Assembly (NCBI RefSeq): GCF_042214795.1
Contig: NZ_CP090177.1
Coordinates: 2,170,001 to 2,234,000, forward strand
Length of the DNA: 64,000 nucleotides
Direction of reading: 5' to 3'
From: Arcobacter iocasae
GTDB lineage: Bacteria > Campylobacterota > Campylobacteria > Campylobacterales > Arcobacteraceae
Numbering within the stretch: the first letter of the stretch is position 1; each line of letters opens with the position of its first letter. Positions 44,491 through 53,387 of the stretch are shown piece after piece. A model generated the notes under the pieces. The model did no database searches. It was given only the letters and a program-made list of their open reading frames with translations, and had not been told where the DNA came from. The position numbers and the translations under genes are program-made.

Positions 44491-44890
44491 ATTGTTCTTT
44501 ACACTCTTCACTCCATTTGTCAAAAATATACTCATCGCCAATTTTATTGATATTTACATTATTTGCTACACATAAATACTCTTTGTTATTCTTTTTAATT
44601 ATGTAAGTGAATTTATAAACAAAATGATCTTTTGAAGAGACAACTTTATTATTTAAAAGTTCACTTGAGAGTTTTAATATTTCTATATTTTTCTCTTGTT
44701 TATACTTTTCTTTAAAAGCATTTGGGAAAAAATTCTCTTGATTTTTTTGATACATTGTAAAAACTAATATCACAACTATGACAATAGCGGATAAGATAAT
44801 AATTTCTCTTTTTTCAAATTTATTATCTAGTTTATAGATAATAATTCCTATTAAAATAATAACTAATATAATTCCTAAAAATATTTGCAT
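44489..44890 (-). CDS. Hypothetical membrane protein, 133 residues
   Basis: Two membrane helices close to the N-terminus (about 3-20 and 29-47) are followed by a soluble domain of about 85 residues with strands and paired cysteines (YLCVANN and EECKEQ). No family recognised. Topology suggests the C-terminal domain lies on the same side as the N-terminus. The ATG follows an AGGAAAAC site. 24 nt separate it from the gene upstream, so the two orphans may form a transcript. Confidence 0.72.
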   Translation of the reverse strand: MQIFLGIILVIILIGIIIYKLDNKFEKREIIILSAIVIVVILVFTMYQKNQENFFPNAFKEKYKQEKNIEILKLSSELLNNKVVSSKDHFVYKFTYIIKKNNKEYLCVANNVNINKIGDEYIFDKWSEECKEQ

Positions 44891-44914
44891 AAGTTTTCCT
44901 ATTTAATTTTTTAT

Positions 44915-45160
44915 TTATGACAGTTTACTTTGAAGATTTTTTTTATAATCATCTTTTAAACTCACTGTACCTTTTATTGGCGCAGTTTCAGAATTGATTC
45001 TTCTTTTAATTACATTTTTTGGTATATATTTAAAAGGTTTTTTACTTAATACCTTTTCATCCACATTAATAGCAGTTATAAGTTCACTTTTTATACTTTG
45101 TAATATCGTTAAAATAGTATCTAAATTTTTATCTTCAATATCTAATGTAATCTTTGCCAT
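44915..45160 (-). CDS. Hypothetical small soluble protein, 81 residues
   Basis: A basic protein with no membrane segment. It begins MAKITLDIEDKNLDTILTILQSIKSEL, a beta strand followed by an amphipathic helix, a start reminiscent of small antitoxins or ribbon-helix proteins. No partner toxin is visible next to it, so that reading is not supported. The C-terminal half is Lys-rich and probably extended. A GGAATAAAT ribosome site precedes the ATG. Function unknown. Confidence 0.65.
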   Translation of the reverse strand: MAKITLDIEDKNLDTILTILQSIKSELITAINVDEKVLSKKPFKYIPKNVIKRRINSETAPIKGTVSLKDDYKKNLQSKLS

Positions 45161-45364
45161 ATTTATTCCATAAATTTATTTTAGTATATCATATTTAGAT
45201 TTATTATATTAAAATTTATGTTTATCATAATTAAATTAATAAATAAAAAATGGCTTTTAATAGTAACTTTTTCTTTTTTTATTTTCTTGCTTCAATGATA
45301 AAAGAAGTTTTTTTGAATTTATTAAATGCTAAACTATTGAAAAATCAATAAATAAGGGAAATAA

Positions 45365-47158
45365 ATGCAACATCAACATCTTACAGAAATTATGGCATCA
45401 ATAATTATAGTTGGTATTGTTTTACAGTGGATAGGGTGGCGTTTAAAAATCCCAGCATTGATACTTTTGATAATTGCTGGATTTGTTATGGGACCAATAA
45501 CTGGATGGATAAATCCAAAAGAAGATTTTGGAGATATCTTTCATCCAATAATTTCACTTGGTGTTGCGATAATTTTATTTGAAGGTGGATTAAACTTAAA
45601 ATGGCATGAATTTAAGCAAAATTCACAAGTTATAAATCGACTAATAACTTGGAATGTTTTATTTACTTTTTTATTTGGGGCAATAGCTTCATACTATTTA
45701 GTAGGTTTATCAATTCCTGTAGCTTTAATTTTTGGAGCTATTATAATAGTAACTGGTCCTACTGTAATTGGACCACTATTAAAGCAAGCAAACTTAAATA
45801 GACGACCAGCTGCATTATTAAAATGGGAAGGTATTATTAATGACCCAATTGGAGCTTTACTTGTAGTGCTGATTTATAGTTATTACATGTTGTCACAAAG
45901 TGAAACTTTAGTAATTGATATAGTAATGGGACTTGGATTAAGCCTTATTGTATCTTTAATACTTGGTGTGGGTATTGGTTTTATTATTGCAGAAGCCTTT
46001 AAAAAAGGAAAAGTTCCTGAACATCTAAAATCACCTATTATTTTAATTAGTATTTTTCTAGTTTATACCTTAGCAAATCTTGTTCAAAGTGAAGCTGGAC
46101 TTATGGCCACAACAATATTAGGAATTACTCTTGCCAATCAAAAATTAAATTCATTGGATGAATTAAGACGGTTTAAAGAGTATGTGACAATACTACTTGT
46201 TTCTGCTATATTTATTATATTAACAGCTGATATTCAACCTGAAATATTACAACGATTAGGTTGGGAAAGTTGGCTACTTCTATTTTTAATAATATTTGTG
46301 TTTAGACCAGTGAGTGTTTATTTATCTACAATTAGAACTGACATAGATTGGCAGGAGAGGTTATTTATCGCTTGGATTGCTCCAAGAGGTATAGTTGCAG
46401 CTGCAATTGCTGGTTTATTTAGTCCTCAACTTATGGAAAAAGGTTATGCAGGTGCTGAATTATTACTTCCTTTAGTTTTTGCCTTAATTATTCTTACTGT
46501 TGTTTTTCATGGATTAAGTATTGGCTGGTTGGCAAAAAAATTAGACTTGGCATCTAATCATCCCGATGGATTGATGTTAATTGGTGTCTTACCTTGGAGT
46601 ATTGCATTCGCTAGTGAATTACAAAAAAATGAAATTCCAGTATTATTAGTTGATAAAAAATGGGAAAATCTCAAACCTGCAAGAATGCAAAATATTCCTA
46701 CTTTTTATGGAGAAATTTTAGCTGAAAGAACAGAAGAAGTTTTAGAGCTTTCCCATATAACTAAACTTCTTGCTTTAACCTCAAATAAATCTTACAACAC
46801 TTTGGTTTGCTCACAGTTTGCTCCAGAACTTGGGCAACATAGTGTTTATGAAGTAGCCTGGCAACAAGAAAATGAAAATAAATTACCAAGTGAAGCAGTA
46901 AGAGGAACTACTCTTTTTGATTCAAAAATGTTTTACAATGATTTCACAAATAATTTTAATGATGGGTGGAAATTTCAAACAACACTGTTATCAGAAGAAT
47001 TTACTTATGAAGATGCTATAAAAAATAATGCGGAAAATTCTTTGATAATTGCTATTATTACAAAGAGTGAGCATGTATTTATTTATCCTTTTAATGAAGA
47101 CAAACTAGATAAAGATTTAAAATATCTTATAATGTTTATCCCTCCTAAGAAAGACTAA
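45365..47158 (+). CDS. CPA1-family cation:proton antiporter with C-terminal nucleotide-binding-like domain
   Basis: Exchanges Na+ or K+ for protons across the inner membrane. It has 597 residues: about 12 membrane helices (1-390), including the CPA1 active-site helix GIINDPIGALLVVL (about 156-169) with the Asn-Asp pair, and FEGGLNLKW near 72-80. Then come a Rossmann-like domain (LMLIGVLPWSIAFASELQKNEIPVLLVD, about 399-426) akin to TrkA-N/RCK regulatory modules, and a further 110-residue tail. The helical part resembles NhaP-type exchangers. AAGGGAAATAA precedes the ATG. Ion choice is not clear. Confidence 0.9.
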   Translation: MQHQHLTEIMASIIIVGIVLQWIGWRLKIPALILLIIAGFVMGPITGWINPKEDFGDIFHPIISLGVAIILFEGGLNLKWHEFKQNSQVINRLITWNVLFTFLFGAIASYYLVGLSIPVALIFGAIIIVTGPTVIGPLLKQANLNRRPAALLKWEGIINDPIGALLVVLIYSYYMLSQSETLVIDIVMGLGLSLIVSLILGVGIGFIIAEAFKKGKVPEHLKSPIILISIFLVYTLANLVQSEAGLMATTILGITLANQKLNSLDELRRFKEYVTILLVSAIFIILTADIQPEILQRLGWESWLLLFLIIFVFRPVSVYLSTIRTDIDWQERLFIAWIAPRGIVAAAIAGLFSPQLMEKGYAGAELLLPLVFALIILTVVFHGLSIGWLAKKLDLASNHPDGLMLIGVLPWSIAFASELQKNEIPVLLVDKKWENLKPARMQNIPTFYGEILAERTEEVLELSHITKLLALTSNKSYNTLVCSQFAPELGQHSVYEVAWQQENENKLPSEAVRGTTLFDSKMFYNDFTNNFNDGWKFQTTLLSEEFTYEDAIKNNAENSLIIAIITKSEHVFIYPFNEDKLDKDLKYLIMFIPPKKD

Positions 47159-47173
47159 TTTAGTTTTTCTTAG
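47145..47173 (+). terminator. Terminator of the antiporter gene
   Basis: CTAAGAAAGACTAA pairs with TTTAGTTTTTCTTAG (one G-T pair), overlapping the antiporter stop codon. It separates that gene from the TonB-dependent receptor. Confidence 0.7.
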
Positions 47174-47261
47174 AATATTATAAATCTTAAATTAAATATA
47201 AAAATTAACATAAAATTAACAGACATACATAATAATACATTATAAAAATAAGGAGAATGTA

Positions 47262-49235
47262 TTGAAAAAGTCTATTTGTTTGTTAAGTATTGTTGCTTCA
47301 ACTGTTTTGTTAGGAAATGAAGTTGAAATACCAACTGTAAATGTTGCTCAAAAAGTTAATACAAAAGTAGTTAAAGATATAAGTGAAGATCAACTTAAAT
47401 CAGCAGATTTAGCTGAAGCCTTAAGTAAAAATGTACCTTCAATATCTATTGTAAGAAGAAATGGAATTGCTAATGATATTATTTTAAGAGGACAAAAGAA
47501 AGATAATATCAATGTATTAATTGATGATGCAAAGATTTATGGAGCTTGTCCTAATAGAATGGATCCAGTAACATCACATATATTAACAAATAATGTAGAA
47601 AGTGTAGAAGTAATAGAAGGACCATATGATGTTGAGAACTTTGGAACATTAAGTGGGAAAGTTCAAGTACATACAAAAGAGCCAACAAAAGATTTACATG
47701 GAGAAGTTAATTTAAATGCTGGAAGCTTTAATTATAGAAAAGCAAGTGCAACAATAAGTGGAGGAACAGATAGATTTAAATTATTACTTTCAGCTTCAAC
47801 TGAAAAAAGTGACCAATATAAAGATGGAAATGGTAATGACTTTTATGAACAACAAGTTGAAAAAGGTGTCCCTTCTACAACACGTTATAAAGATTCTAAT
47901 GAAAAAGCATATACTAAAAAAACACTCTTATCTAAACTAATTTTTAATATAGATGATAGTTCAGAAGTAAAACTTTCATATACGGCAAACAGAAGCGATA
48001 ATGTATTATATCCAGCTGGTGGAATGGATGCTGATTATGATGATTCAAATATTTATACCATTGGGTATACAAAAAGAGATTTAGGTAAGTATTCAAAAGA
48101 GTTGAATTTAGATTATTATTACTCAGATGTAGATCATCCTATGAGTACAAAATTAAGAAATCCTAGTATGATGTATATGACAAGTCATATGAAAACATCA
48201 ATTTGGGGAACAAAATTAAAAAATAGTATGGAAATTGCTGATTCAATTTTAACAGTTGGATTAGATACAAGTGTTAGAAACTGGAGAAGTAATAATTATC
48301 AAACATCAATTACAACAGGGAAGATTACACCAACTGCTGATTCTTTTCCATCAACAGATACTACAAATAAAGCAATATTTGCAAAATTAGAAAAGGATTT
48401 TGGTAAATTAAATTTAGACTTTGGTTCAAGATATGACCATACAAATATTGAGCCAGATGGTAATACAAAAAATGAAAGAAAATACAATGCACTAAGTGCA
48501 AATGTTTTTGCTGTTTATAATCAAGACGAATTTACTAAGTATTTTGCAGGAATTGGTAAATCTTCTAGAGTTCCTGATGCAAGAGAACTTTATTTTTCAG
48601 GAATGGGTTCAAAAGGGAATCAAGATTTAAAACAAACAAAAAACTATGAAGCTGATCTTGGTTTTGAAAAAACAATAGGTAATTTTAATATTAAATCAAA
48701 ACTTTTTTATTCTGTATTAAAAGATTATATTTATAACAATGCAACAAGTAAAAAGTTTGAAAATGTTGATGCTAAGATTTATGGTGCAGAAATAAGTGGA
48801 TTCTATTTATTAGGAGATTCATTTTCAGCAGATTATGGAATTGCTTATCAAAGAGGAAAAAAAGATAAAGCACTAGATGGTCAAACAAATAAAAACTTAG
48901 CTGAAATTCCTCCTTTAAAAGCTAATATAGCTTTAAATTATGAGTATTCAATTCATAAACTAACAGCAGAAATGGTAGCTGTTGATAACTGGAATAAAAT
49001 TGATAGTGATAATGGTGAACAGAAGTTAGGCGGATATGCTCTTTTTAATTTAAAATATAAAAATAGCATAAGCAAAAATTTTGAAATAACTTTAGGTGTT
49101 GATAATGTATTTGATAAAACTTATGCTTCAACAAATACTTATAAAGATATTTCATATACAGTTATAGGTGGAAATCAAATTACTTTTAATGATCCAGGAA
49201 GATATGGATATATTAATTTAAGATATAAATTCTAA
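47262..49235 (+). CDS. TonB-dependent outer-membrane receptor, copper-receptor (OprC/NosA) type
   Basis: Outer-membrane active importer of 657 residues. The signal peptide (to about residue 19) follows a TTG start with AGGAG 8 nt before it. The plug domain has VLIDDAKIYGACPNRMDP, where Cys96 and Met100 make the CxxxM copper-binding motif described for OprC of Pseudomonas. A Met/His-rich loop (residues near 300-312, SMMYMTSHM) may add ligands. A 22-stranded barrel follows, ending in the aromatic GYINLRYKF typical of outer-membrane proteins. The TonB box is not obvious. Copper specificity is inferred from the motif. Confidence 0.85.
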   Translation: MKKSICLLSIVASTVLLGNEVEIPTVNVAQKVNTKVVKDISEDQLKSADLAEALSKNVPSISIVRRNGIANDIILRGQKKDNINVLIDDAKIYGACPNRMDPVTSHILTNNVESVEVIEGPYDVENFGTLSGKVQVHTKEPTKDLHGEVNLNAGSFNYRKASATISGGTDRFKLLLSASTEKSDQYKDGNGNDFYEQQVEKGVPSTTRYKDSNEKAYTKKTLLSKLIFNIDDSSEVKLSYTANRSDNVLYPAGGMDADYDDSNIYTIGYTKRDLGKYSKELNLDYYYSDVDHPMSTKLRNPSMMYMTSHMKTSIWGTKLKNSMEIADSILTVGLDTSVRNWRSNNYQTSITTGKITPTADSFPSTDTTNKAIFAKLEKDFGKLNLDFGSRYDHTNIEPDGNTKNERKYNALSANVFAVYNQDEFTKYFAGIGKSSRVPDARELYFSGMGSKGNQDLKQTKNYEADLGFEKTIGNFNIKSKLFYSVLKDYIYNNATSKKFENVDAKIYGAEISGFYLLGDSFSADYGIAYQRGKKDKALDGQTNKNLAEIPPLKANIALNYEYSIHKLTAEMVAVDNWNKIDSDNGEQKLGGYALFNLKYKNSISKNFEITLGVDNVFDKTYASTNTYKDISYTVIGGNQITFNDPGRYGYINLRYKF

Positions 49236-49238
49236 TAA

Positions 49239-49266
49239 AATAAAAGGAAGATTTCTTCCTTTTATT
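49239..49266. terminator. Bidirectional terminator TonB receptor / HD-domain gene
   Basis: Stem of 13 bp, AATAAAAGGAAGA (49239-49251), loop TT, TCTTCCTTTTATT (49254-49266). It runs over the stop codon of the minus gene at 49262. Confidence 0.82.
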
Positions 49267-50491
49267 CAAAGTCCATTCTAACTTGAGTCTGACCTGTTGT
49301 TCCAAATGCTAGGTCGATTTTTGTAGCTATCTCTTTAAAATCAACATCTTGAATAGTTTTAAGGGTTTTGATAATCTCTTTTTTCCCATTTACCAACTCT
49401 TTTGATTTTATTCCATGGGAAATTGATAAACTAGCTTCAATAAAAGCTGATAACTTATCACACTGTTTTAAAGCTTGTCCATCTATTGCATTGTATTTAT
49501 CAACATTGTATGAAGCTAACCCACCAGTTACAATTTTTATACCATCTTCATTTATTTTGTCTAAAAATTCATCTTTTACACCATCATATAAACCTAGAAG
49601 ATATGAAAACTCTTCTTTTATTTTTTCAGGAACATTTGGCATGATGTCATCTTCTATTTTTATGATTTCATATTCACTAATGATTTCAGATAAATCATCT
49701 ACACAATATTTTACAGGAGAGATAATATCTCTTGTTAGTGCTTCTGGTAAATCATGGAAAAGTGCTGTGTAAAAGTTGTTTTGCAATCTTTTATCACAAG
49801 CATTTACATCAAGGGAATAAAAGTATCCAAATAATGCCACTATTAACATATGTCCTAAAACAGAAGTTTCAGGGATTCTAGGTGTTTGTGACCATCTTTT
49901 TTGAAATCTTAATCTTCCACTTAAATCAACAATTTTAGATAGTTTTTTATTAAGTGCAATTTTTCTCACACCTATTAATTCATAATAGTCTTCAAGTTCT
50001 TCTTCCACACTTTTTTTTACATCTTCTATGTCACTTAAAAAAGCACTTGTTTGATATACAATAGAAAATTCCCATTTTGTAGCAAGATATGATGCTGCTT
50101 TATTTATAAATCTCTCTTTTTTGTACATTTCTGGATTTTCTAAATATTCTTGGAATTTTTTTAAAAAATTACCACCATCTATATCTTTTATAGAATCATG
50201 GAGTTTTTCTATAACCCAAGCATTTATCTCTTTTGATTTTTTTTGTAAGGCATTTCTAAAAACATCAGGTCTAATATCTGTCACTACTACTCGTCGTAAG
50301 AATTCAAAAATTCCTGCTTCTATTAGGTGTGTGTAATTTATATCATCTTCAAGTTTTGCAATAAAATATGCAATAACAAATTTATGAGCTTGTTTATCTA
50401 ATTCTACTAATTCTACCATTCGGGGATAGTCATTCCATCTTTGAATTGAGGCTGAAGTAAAAATATAGTCTATAATTTTGTGGTTAATCAT
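49262..50491 (-). CDS. HD-domain phosphohydrolase-like protein
   Basis: Metal-dependent HD-fold protein of 409 residues. The HD signature lies in the second half, FYTALFHDLPEALTRD (about 240-255), with an upstream histidine in VLGHMLIVALFGYF (about 212-225) and a C-terminal Asp in QCDKLSAFIEA near 352-362; this is the YfbR-like order of metal ligands. The N-terminal 180 residues are helical and unassigned. I place the start at ATG 50491, because it overlaps the stop of a 38-residue upstream gene (ATGATTAA) and is coupled to it; upstream in-frame ATGs lack a ribosome site. The substrate, perhaps a nucleotide, is unknown. Confidence 0.83.
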   Translation of the reverse strand: MINHKIIDYIFTSASIQRWNDYPRMVELVELDKQAHKFVIAYFIAKLEDDINYTHLIEAGIFEFLRRVVVTDIRPDVFRNALQKKSKEINAWVIEKLHDSIKDIDGGNFLKKFQEYLENPEMYKKERFINKAASYLATKWEFSIVYQTSAFLSDIEDVKKSVEEELEDYYELIGVRKIALNKKLSKIVDLSGRLRFQKRWSQTPRIPETSVLGHMLIVALFGYFYSLDVNACDKRLQNNFYTALFHDLPEALTRDIISPVKYCVDDLSEIISEYEIIKIEDDIMPNVPEKIKEEFSYLLGLYDGVKDEFLDKINEDGIKIVTGGLASYNVDKYNAIDGQALKQCDKLSAFIEASLSISHGIKSKELVNGKKEIIKTLKTIQDVDFKEIATKIDLAFGTTGQTQVRMDFE

Positions 50492-50600
50492 CTTTTTTAT
50501 CTTTCTTTTTTGAGTCATCAAAAAATATCATTTTTTTGCCTATCATCATTAGTGTTGTTACTGTTCCAACTACTACATAAGCTACCCATGGTTCGTGCAT
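50484..50600 (-). CDS. Small single-pass membrane protein, 38 residues
   Basis: Short gene starting at ATG 50600 (GAGTCTAAG before it) and ending at TAA 50484-50486. It encodes MHEPWVAYVVVGTVTTLM, a single hydrophobic helix at about 5-25, then a strongly charged tail (DDSKKKDKKDD). Its stop overlaps the next gene's start by 8 nt. The amphiphilic design, short charged end and coupling to the HD gene support translation. No family recognised. Confidence 0.6.
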   Translation of the reverse strand: MHEPWVAYVVVGTVTTLMMIGKKMIFFDDSKKKDKKDD

Positions 50601-50675
50601 CTTAGACTCTTTTGTTTTGTTTTGATTATCCCATAATATTGATAAATAGGCACTTAGAAAAAACTTTTTTTATTT

Positions 50676-50706
50676 TTGACGCAAAATGAAAAATTAGGTG
50701 TATAAT
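50676..50706 (+). promoter_or_regulatory. Promoter of the DUF2156 gene
   Basis: TTGACG (50676-50681), 19-nt spacer, TATAAT (50701-50706), 33 nt before the ATG at 50740. Confidence 0.55.
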
Positions 50707-50739
50707 TCTGAAAAATTCATACAAGGAAAAAGAAAAATA

Positions 50740-51720
50740 ATGTCAACTTTGACAATAAGCAACTATACTTTAAAACACTTTGATTTAAAAGCAAAAGAGG
50801 AAATGACTAAATATTTAGAACTAATAAATGTGGATGTAAGTGATTATACTTTTGCAGGAAATTATATTTGGTTATCAACTGCGACTGGATTTTATGCAAT
50901 CGTGAATGACACCTTTTGTTTGTTCATTTTAAGCTCTGGTGAGTTATCTATGCTTTTACCTCCAATTGGTAAAAAAAATAATACCTATGATGCAATGCTT
51001 CAATGTTTTGAAATAATGAATGCTCACAATAGTAATAGAAACTATTCTAAAATAGAGTATGTACATGAAGAGTTATTAGAAGGCTTTGTTGATTATTTGG
51101 AAGAGGGTACTTTAGTATATGAAATGCTTAAAGACTTTATTATTGAAAAAAAACTTGTTGATTATATTTATAAAGTTGAAGATTTAATTGAATTAAAAGG
51201 TGACTCTTATAAATCAAAAAGAAATGAGATAAACAAATTCAAGAAAATTTATCCAGACCATAGAATTGAGATTTTAAATAAAGAAAAGCATGGAACAGAA
51301 GTTCTAAGTCTGTTTAACAAATGGGTAAAAGATAGAACAACATATATGCCAAAAGAAGAAGTTGAAGTTTTTATGGATGGGATATATTTTGAGAGATTTG
51401 CCATAAAAAGATTAATAAACGATTATGATAACCTTGACATTATTGGACTTGTTATTTATATAAATGATGAGATAAAAGGTTTCACAGTAGGTGAGCAAAT
51501 AAATGCACAAACTGCAAGTGTAATCATTGAAAAAACAGATTTCGAAATACTTGGTTGTGCACAATTTATCTTTAGAGAGTTCACAAAAATCTTAAAAGAT
51601 AAGTTCAATGTTGATTATATAAATGTGGGTGATGATATGGGATTTGAAAACTTGAAAAAAGTAAAAATGTCATATAGACCAAATAAATTAGTACCTAAAT
51701 ATACAATTTATCAAAAATGA
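50740..51720 (+). CDS. DUF2156-family protein (acetyltransferase-like fold)
   Basis: Soluble protein of 326 residues resembling DUF2156, related to the C-terminal catalytic domain of lysylphosphatidylglycerol synthases. It has two tandem GNAT-like halves, with KSKRNEINKFKKIYPDH near 160-176 and DIIGLVIYINDEIKGFTVGE near 231-250. No membrane helices, so it is not a full MprF. I chose ATG 50740 because AAGGAAAAAGAAAAATA precedes it and the promoter lies upstream; an earlier ATG at 50698 would overlap the -10 box. The downstream GNAT gene overlaps its stop. Function unknown; amino-acyl or acyl transfer is possible. Confidence 0.8.
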   Translation: MSTLTISNYTLKHFDLKAKEEMTKYLELINVDVSDYTFAGNYIWLSTATGFYAIVNDTFCLFILSSGELSMLLPPIGKKNNTYDAMLQCFEIMNAHNSNRNYSKIEYVHEELLEGFVDYLEEGTLVYEMLKDFIIEKKLVDYIYKVEDLIELKGDSYKSKRNEINKFKKIYPDHRIEILNKEKHGTEVLSLFNKWVKDRTTYMPKEEVEVFMDGIYFERFAIKRLINDYDNLDIIGLVIYINDEIKGFTVGEQINAQTASVIIEKTDFEILGCAQFIFREFTKILKDKFNVDYINVGDDMGFENLKKVKMSYRPNKLVPKYTIYQK

Positions 51721-52139
51721 AAATAGAAATAGCAACAACTTCTGATATAAAAGAGCTTGTTTTTATAGAAAATGAACTCTTTTTGGGAGATAGTGCTGCT
51801 TTAAGTAGGGCAGCTTTTAATTATCATTTAAAAAGAAATATTATTTATAAGTTAATAATTGATGAAAAAACTGCAGCTTATATTTTATGGCTCAAAAGAA
51901 AAAATCATTATAGACTCTATTCCCTTGCTATTTTAAAAGATTTTCAAGGAAAAGGTTTAGGTAAGTCTTTATTAGAGTTTTCTTTAAACAATTTGAATAA
52001 AGATATCTTTGAACTTGAAGTAAGAATTAGCAATATTCCAGCTATAAAATTATATGAAAAGTTTGGATTTGAAAAAGTGAAGATTTTAGAAAATTTTTAT
52101 GATGATGAAGATGGAATGAAGATGAGACTAAAGAGATAA
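51717..52139 (+). CDS. GNAT-family N-acetyltransferase (RimI-like)
   Basis: Acetyl-CoA-dependent acetyltransferase of 140 residues. The acetyl-CoA loop is KDFQGKGLGKSLLEF (about 75-89); the C-terminal NIPAIKLYEKFGFEKVKIL (about 106-124) is the typical RimI ending. The ATG overlaps the stop of the DUF2156 gene (ATGA), so the two are co-translated. The substrate cannot be told; protein N-termini, as for RimI, are possible. Confidence 0.88.
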   Translation: MKIEIATTSDIKELVFIENELFLGDSAALSRAAFNYHLKRNIIYKLIIDEKTAAYILWLKRKNHYRLYSLAILKDFQGKGLGKSLLEFSLNNLNKDIFELEVRISNIPAIKLYEKFGFEKVKILENFYDDEDGMKMRLKR

Positions 52140-52150
52140 CTCTTTAGTCT
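52125..52150. terminator. Bidirectional terminator GNAT / rpiB
   Basis: Perfect 11-bp stem, AGACTAAAGAG (52125-52135), ATAA, CTCTTTAGTCT (52140-52150). It covers the GNAT stop codon and ends one base before the rpiB stop. Confidence 0.75.
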
Positions 52151-52600
52151 TTAAGCTCTACAGCTGCCAAAAAGTTTGTTGATTTTATCAACTCTACCTT
52201 CGTGTCTTCCACCTTGGAAAGTTGCTTTATCCCAAGCATCAACAATCGCTTCTACCATTCCTAATCCAGAAACTCTCTCCCCTAGACAAATTATATTAGC
52301 ATCATTGTGTTCTCTTGCCATTTGTGCAGAGTATTCATTGTGACAAAGGGCTGCTCTAATACCATCAAATTTATTAGCAGCCATGCTCATACCAATACCA
52401 GAACCACAGATTAATATACCTTTTGAACCCTCATTTACTAAAACTTCTTTACAAACTTTAGCTGCAAAATCAGGATAATCAACTCTATCTTTATTACTTG
52501 GTCCTAAGTCAATAACTTCATGACCTTTTGCTTCAAAAAGCTCTTTTACATATGCTTTAATATCAATTCCTGCATGATCTGCACCAATAAAATATTTCAT
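52151..52600 (-). CDS. rpiB: Ribose-5-phosphate isomerase B
   Basis: Interconverts ribose-5-phosphate and ribulose-5-phosphate. It has 149 residues, normal length. ADHAGIDIK opens the protein (about 5-13); the active-site region CGSGIGMSMAANKFDGIRAALC (about 65-86) and LGERVSG complete the RpiB pattern. It lies 1 nt after lepB on the same strand, so the minus run folD-lepB-rpiB is a transcription unit. Confidence 0.95.
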   Translation of the reverse strand: MKYFIGADHAGIDIKAYVKELFEAKGHEVIDLGPSNKDRVDYPDFAAKVCKEVLVNEGSKGILICGSGIGMSMAANKFDGIRAALCHNEYSAQMAREHNDANIICLGERVSGLGMVEAIVDAWDKATFQGGRHEGRVDKINKLFGSCRA

Positions 52601-52601
52601 T

Positions 52602-53387
52602 TTAGTAAATTCCTTTTTCGTGATTGATTTTGATTTCTTTGCCTTCTATATCTTTTTCTATACTTCCAACTGTTCTAAAAACTCTATCCCATCTAACTTC
52701 TTTATTTTTGTCCCAAGAAAAATAGATAAACCATGGAGTTCCTACTATATATTTGTATTTAACTGTTCCCCAAAATCTTGAGTCATTTGAGTGGTCTCTA
52801 TTATCACCCATCATAAAATATTCATTTTCAGGAACTTTAATAGGAGACATATTAAATAGTTGTTGTGGATTAAATCCATTATCTGTAACACTTGGGTCAT
52901 TATGAATTCCAGGATGATCTTTTCTGTATGGATTTTTTATCCAAAGTTTTCCATCAAATTCTGATATTTGTGTTATTGGATAGTTATTTTTAACATACTC
53001 ATTACCTTCATGAGGGTGCAAATATAATACTTTGTCTTGAAGGGCAACGATATCTCCACCAACTGCAACACATCTTTTTACATAATGAACTGTCTCTTCA
53101 TTTGGATATCTAAAAACCACAATATCTCCACGCTTTGGACCTTCACCTGTAATTAAGTGTCCATTATCATGAAACTCTGGAAGTACTTTGATTTCTAGCC
53201 AAGGAATTCTTGGAGTAGGGATACCATAAGAAAACTTTTTTACAAAAAGCATATCACCAATTAGAAGTGTATTTTTCATACTTCCACTTGGGATTACAAA
53301 TGCTTGTGCAACAAAAAATATGATACATAAAACAATTACAATTGTACCAGTCCAAGAACTAGACCAGTTATATATTTTTTTTAACAT
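52602..53387 (-). CDS. lepB: Signal peptidase I
   Basis: Membrane-bound serine protease that removes Sec signal peptides. It has 261 residues. One N-terminal membrane helix (about 13-32) is followed by box B with the catalytic serine (IPSGSMKNTLLIGD, about 32-45), box D RGDIVVFRYP near 86-95, and the lysine of box D/E (VKRCVAVGGD, about 103-112). Box E reads MMGDNRDHSNDSRFWG (about 192-207). ATG at 53387 abuts the folD stop at 53388. It exports the secreted proteins elsewhere in the window. Confidence 0.96.
   Translation of the reverse strand: MLKKIYNWSSSWTGTIVIVLCIIFFVAQAFVIPSGSMKNTLLIGDMLFVKKFSYGIPTPRIPWLEIKVLPEFHDNGHLITGEGPKRGDIVVFRYPNEETVHYVKRCVAVGGDIVALQDKVLYLHPHEGNEYVKNNYPITQISEFDGKLWIKNPYRKDHPGIHNDPSVTDNGFNPQQLFNMSPIKVPENEYFMMGDNRDHSNDSRFWGTVKYKYIVGTPWFIYFSWDKNKEVRWDRVFRTVGSIEKDIEGKEIKINHEKGIY

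Noticed and set aside
44915..45160. The 81-residue protein as the antitoxin of a toxin-antitoxin pair
   Set aside because: Only the N-terminal strand-helix start is suggestive. The neighbour is a membrane protein unlike known toxins.
45161..45364. Possible small gene in the AT-rich gap before the antiporter
   Set aside because: Only very short frames (about 15 codons) rich in Phe, with no ribosome site.
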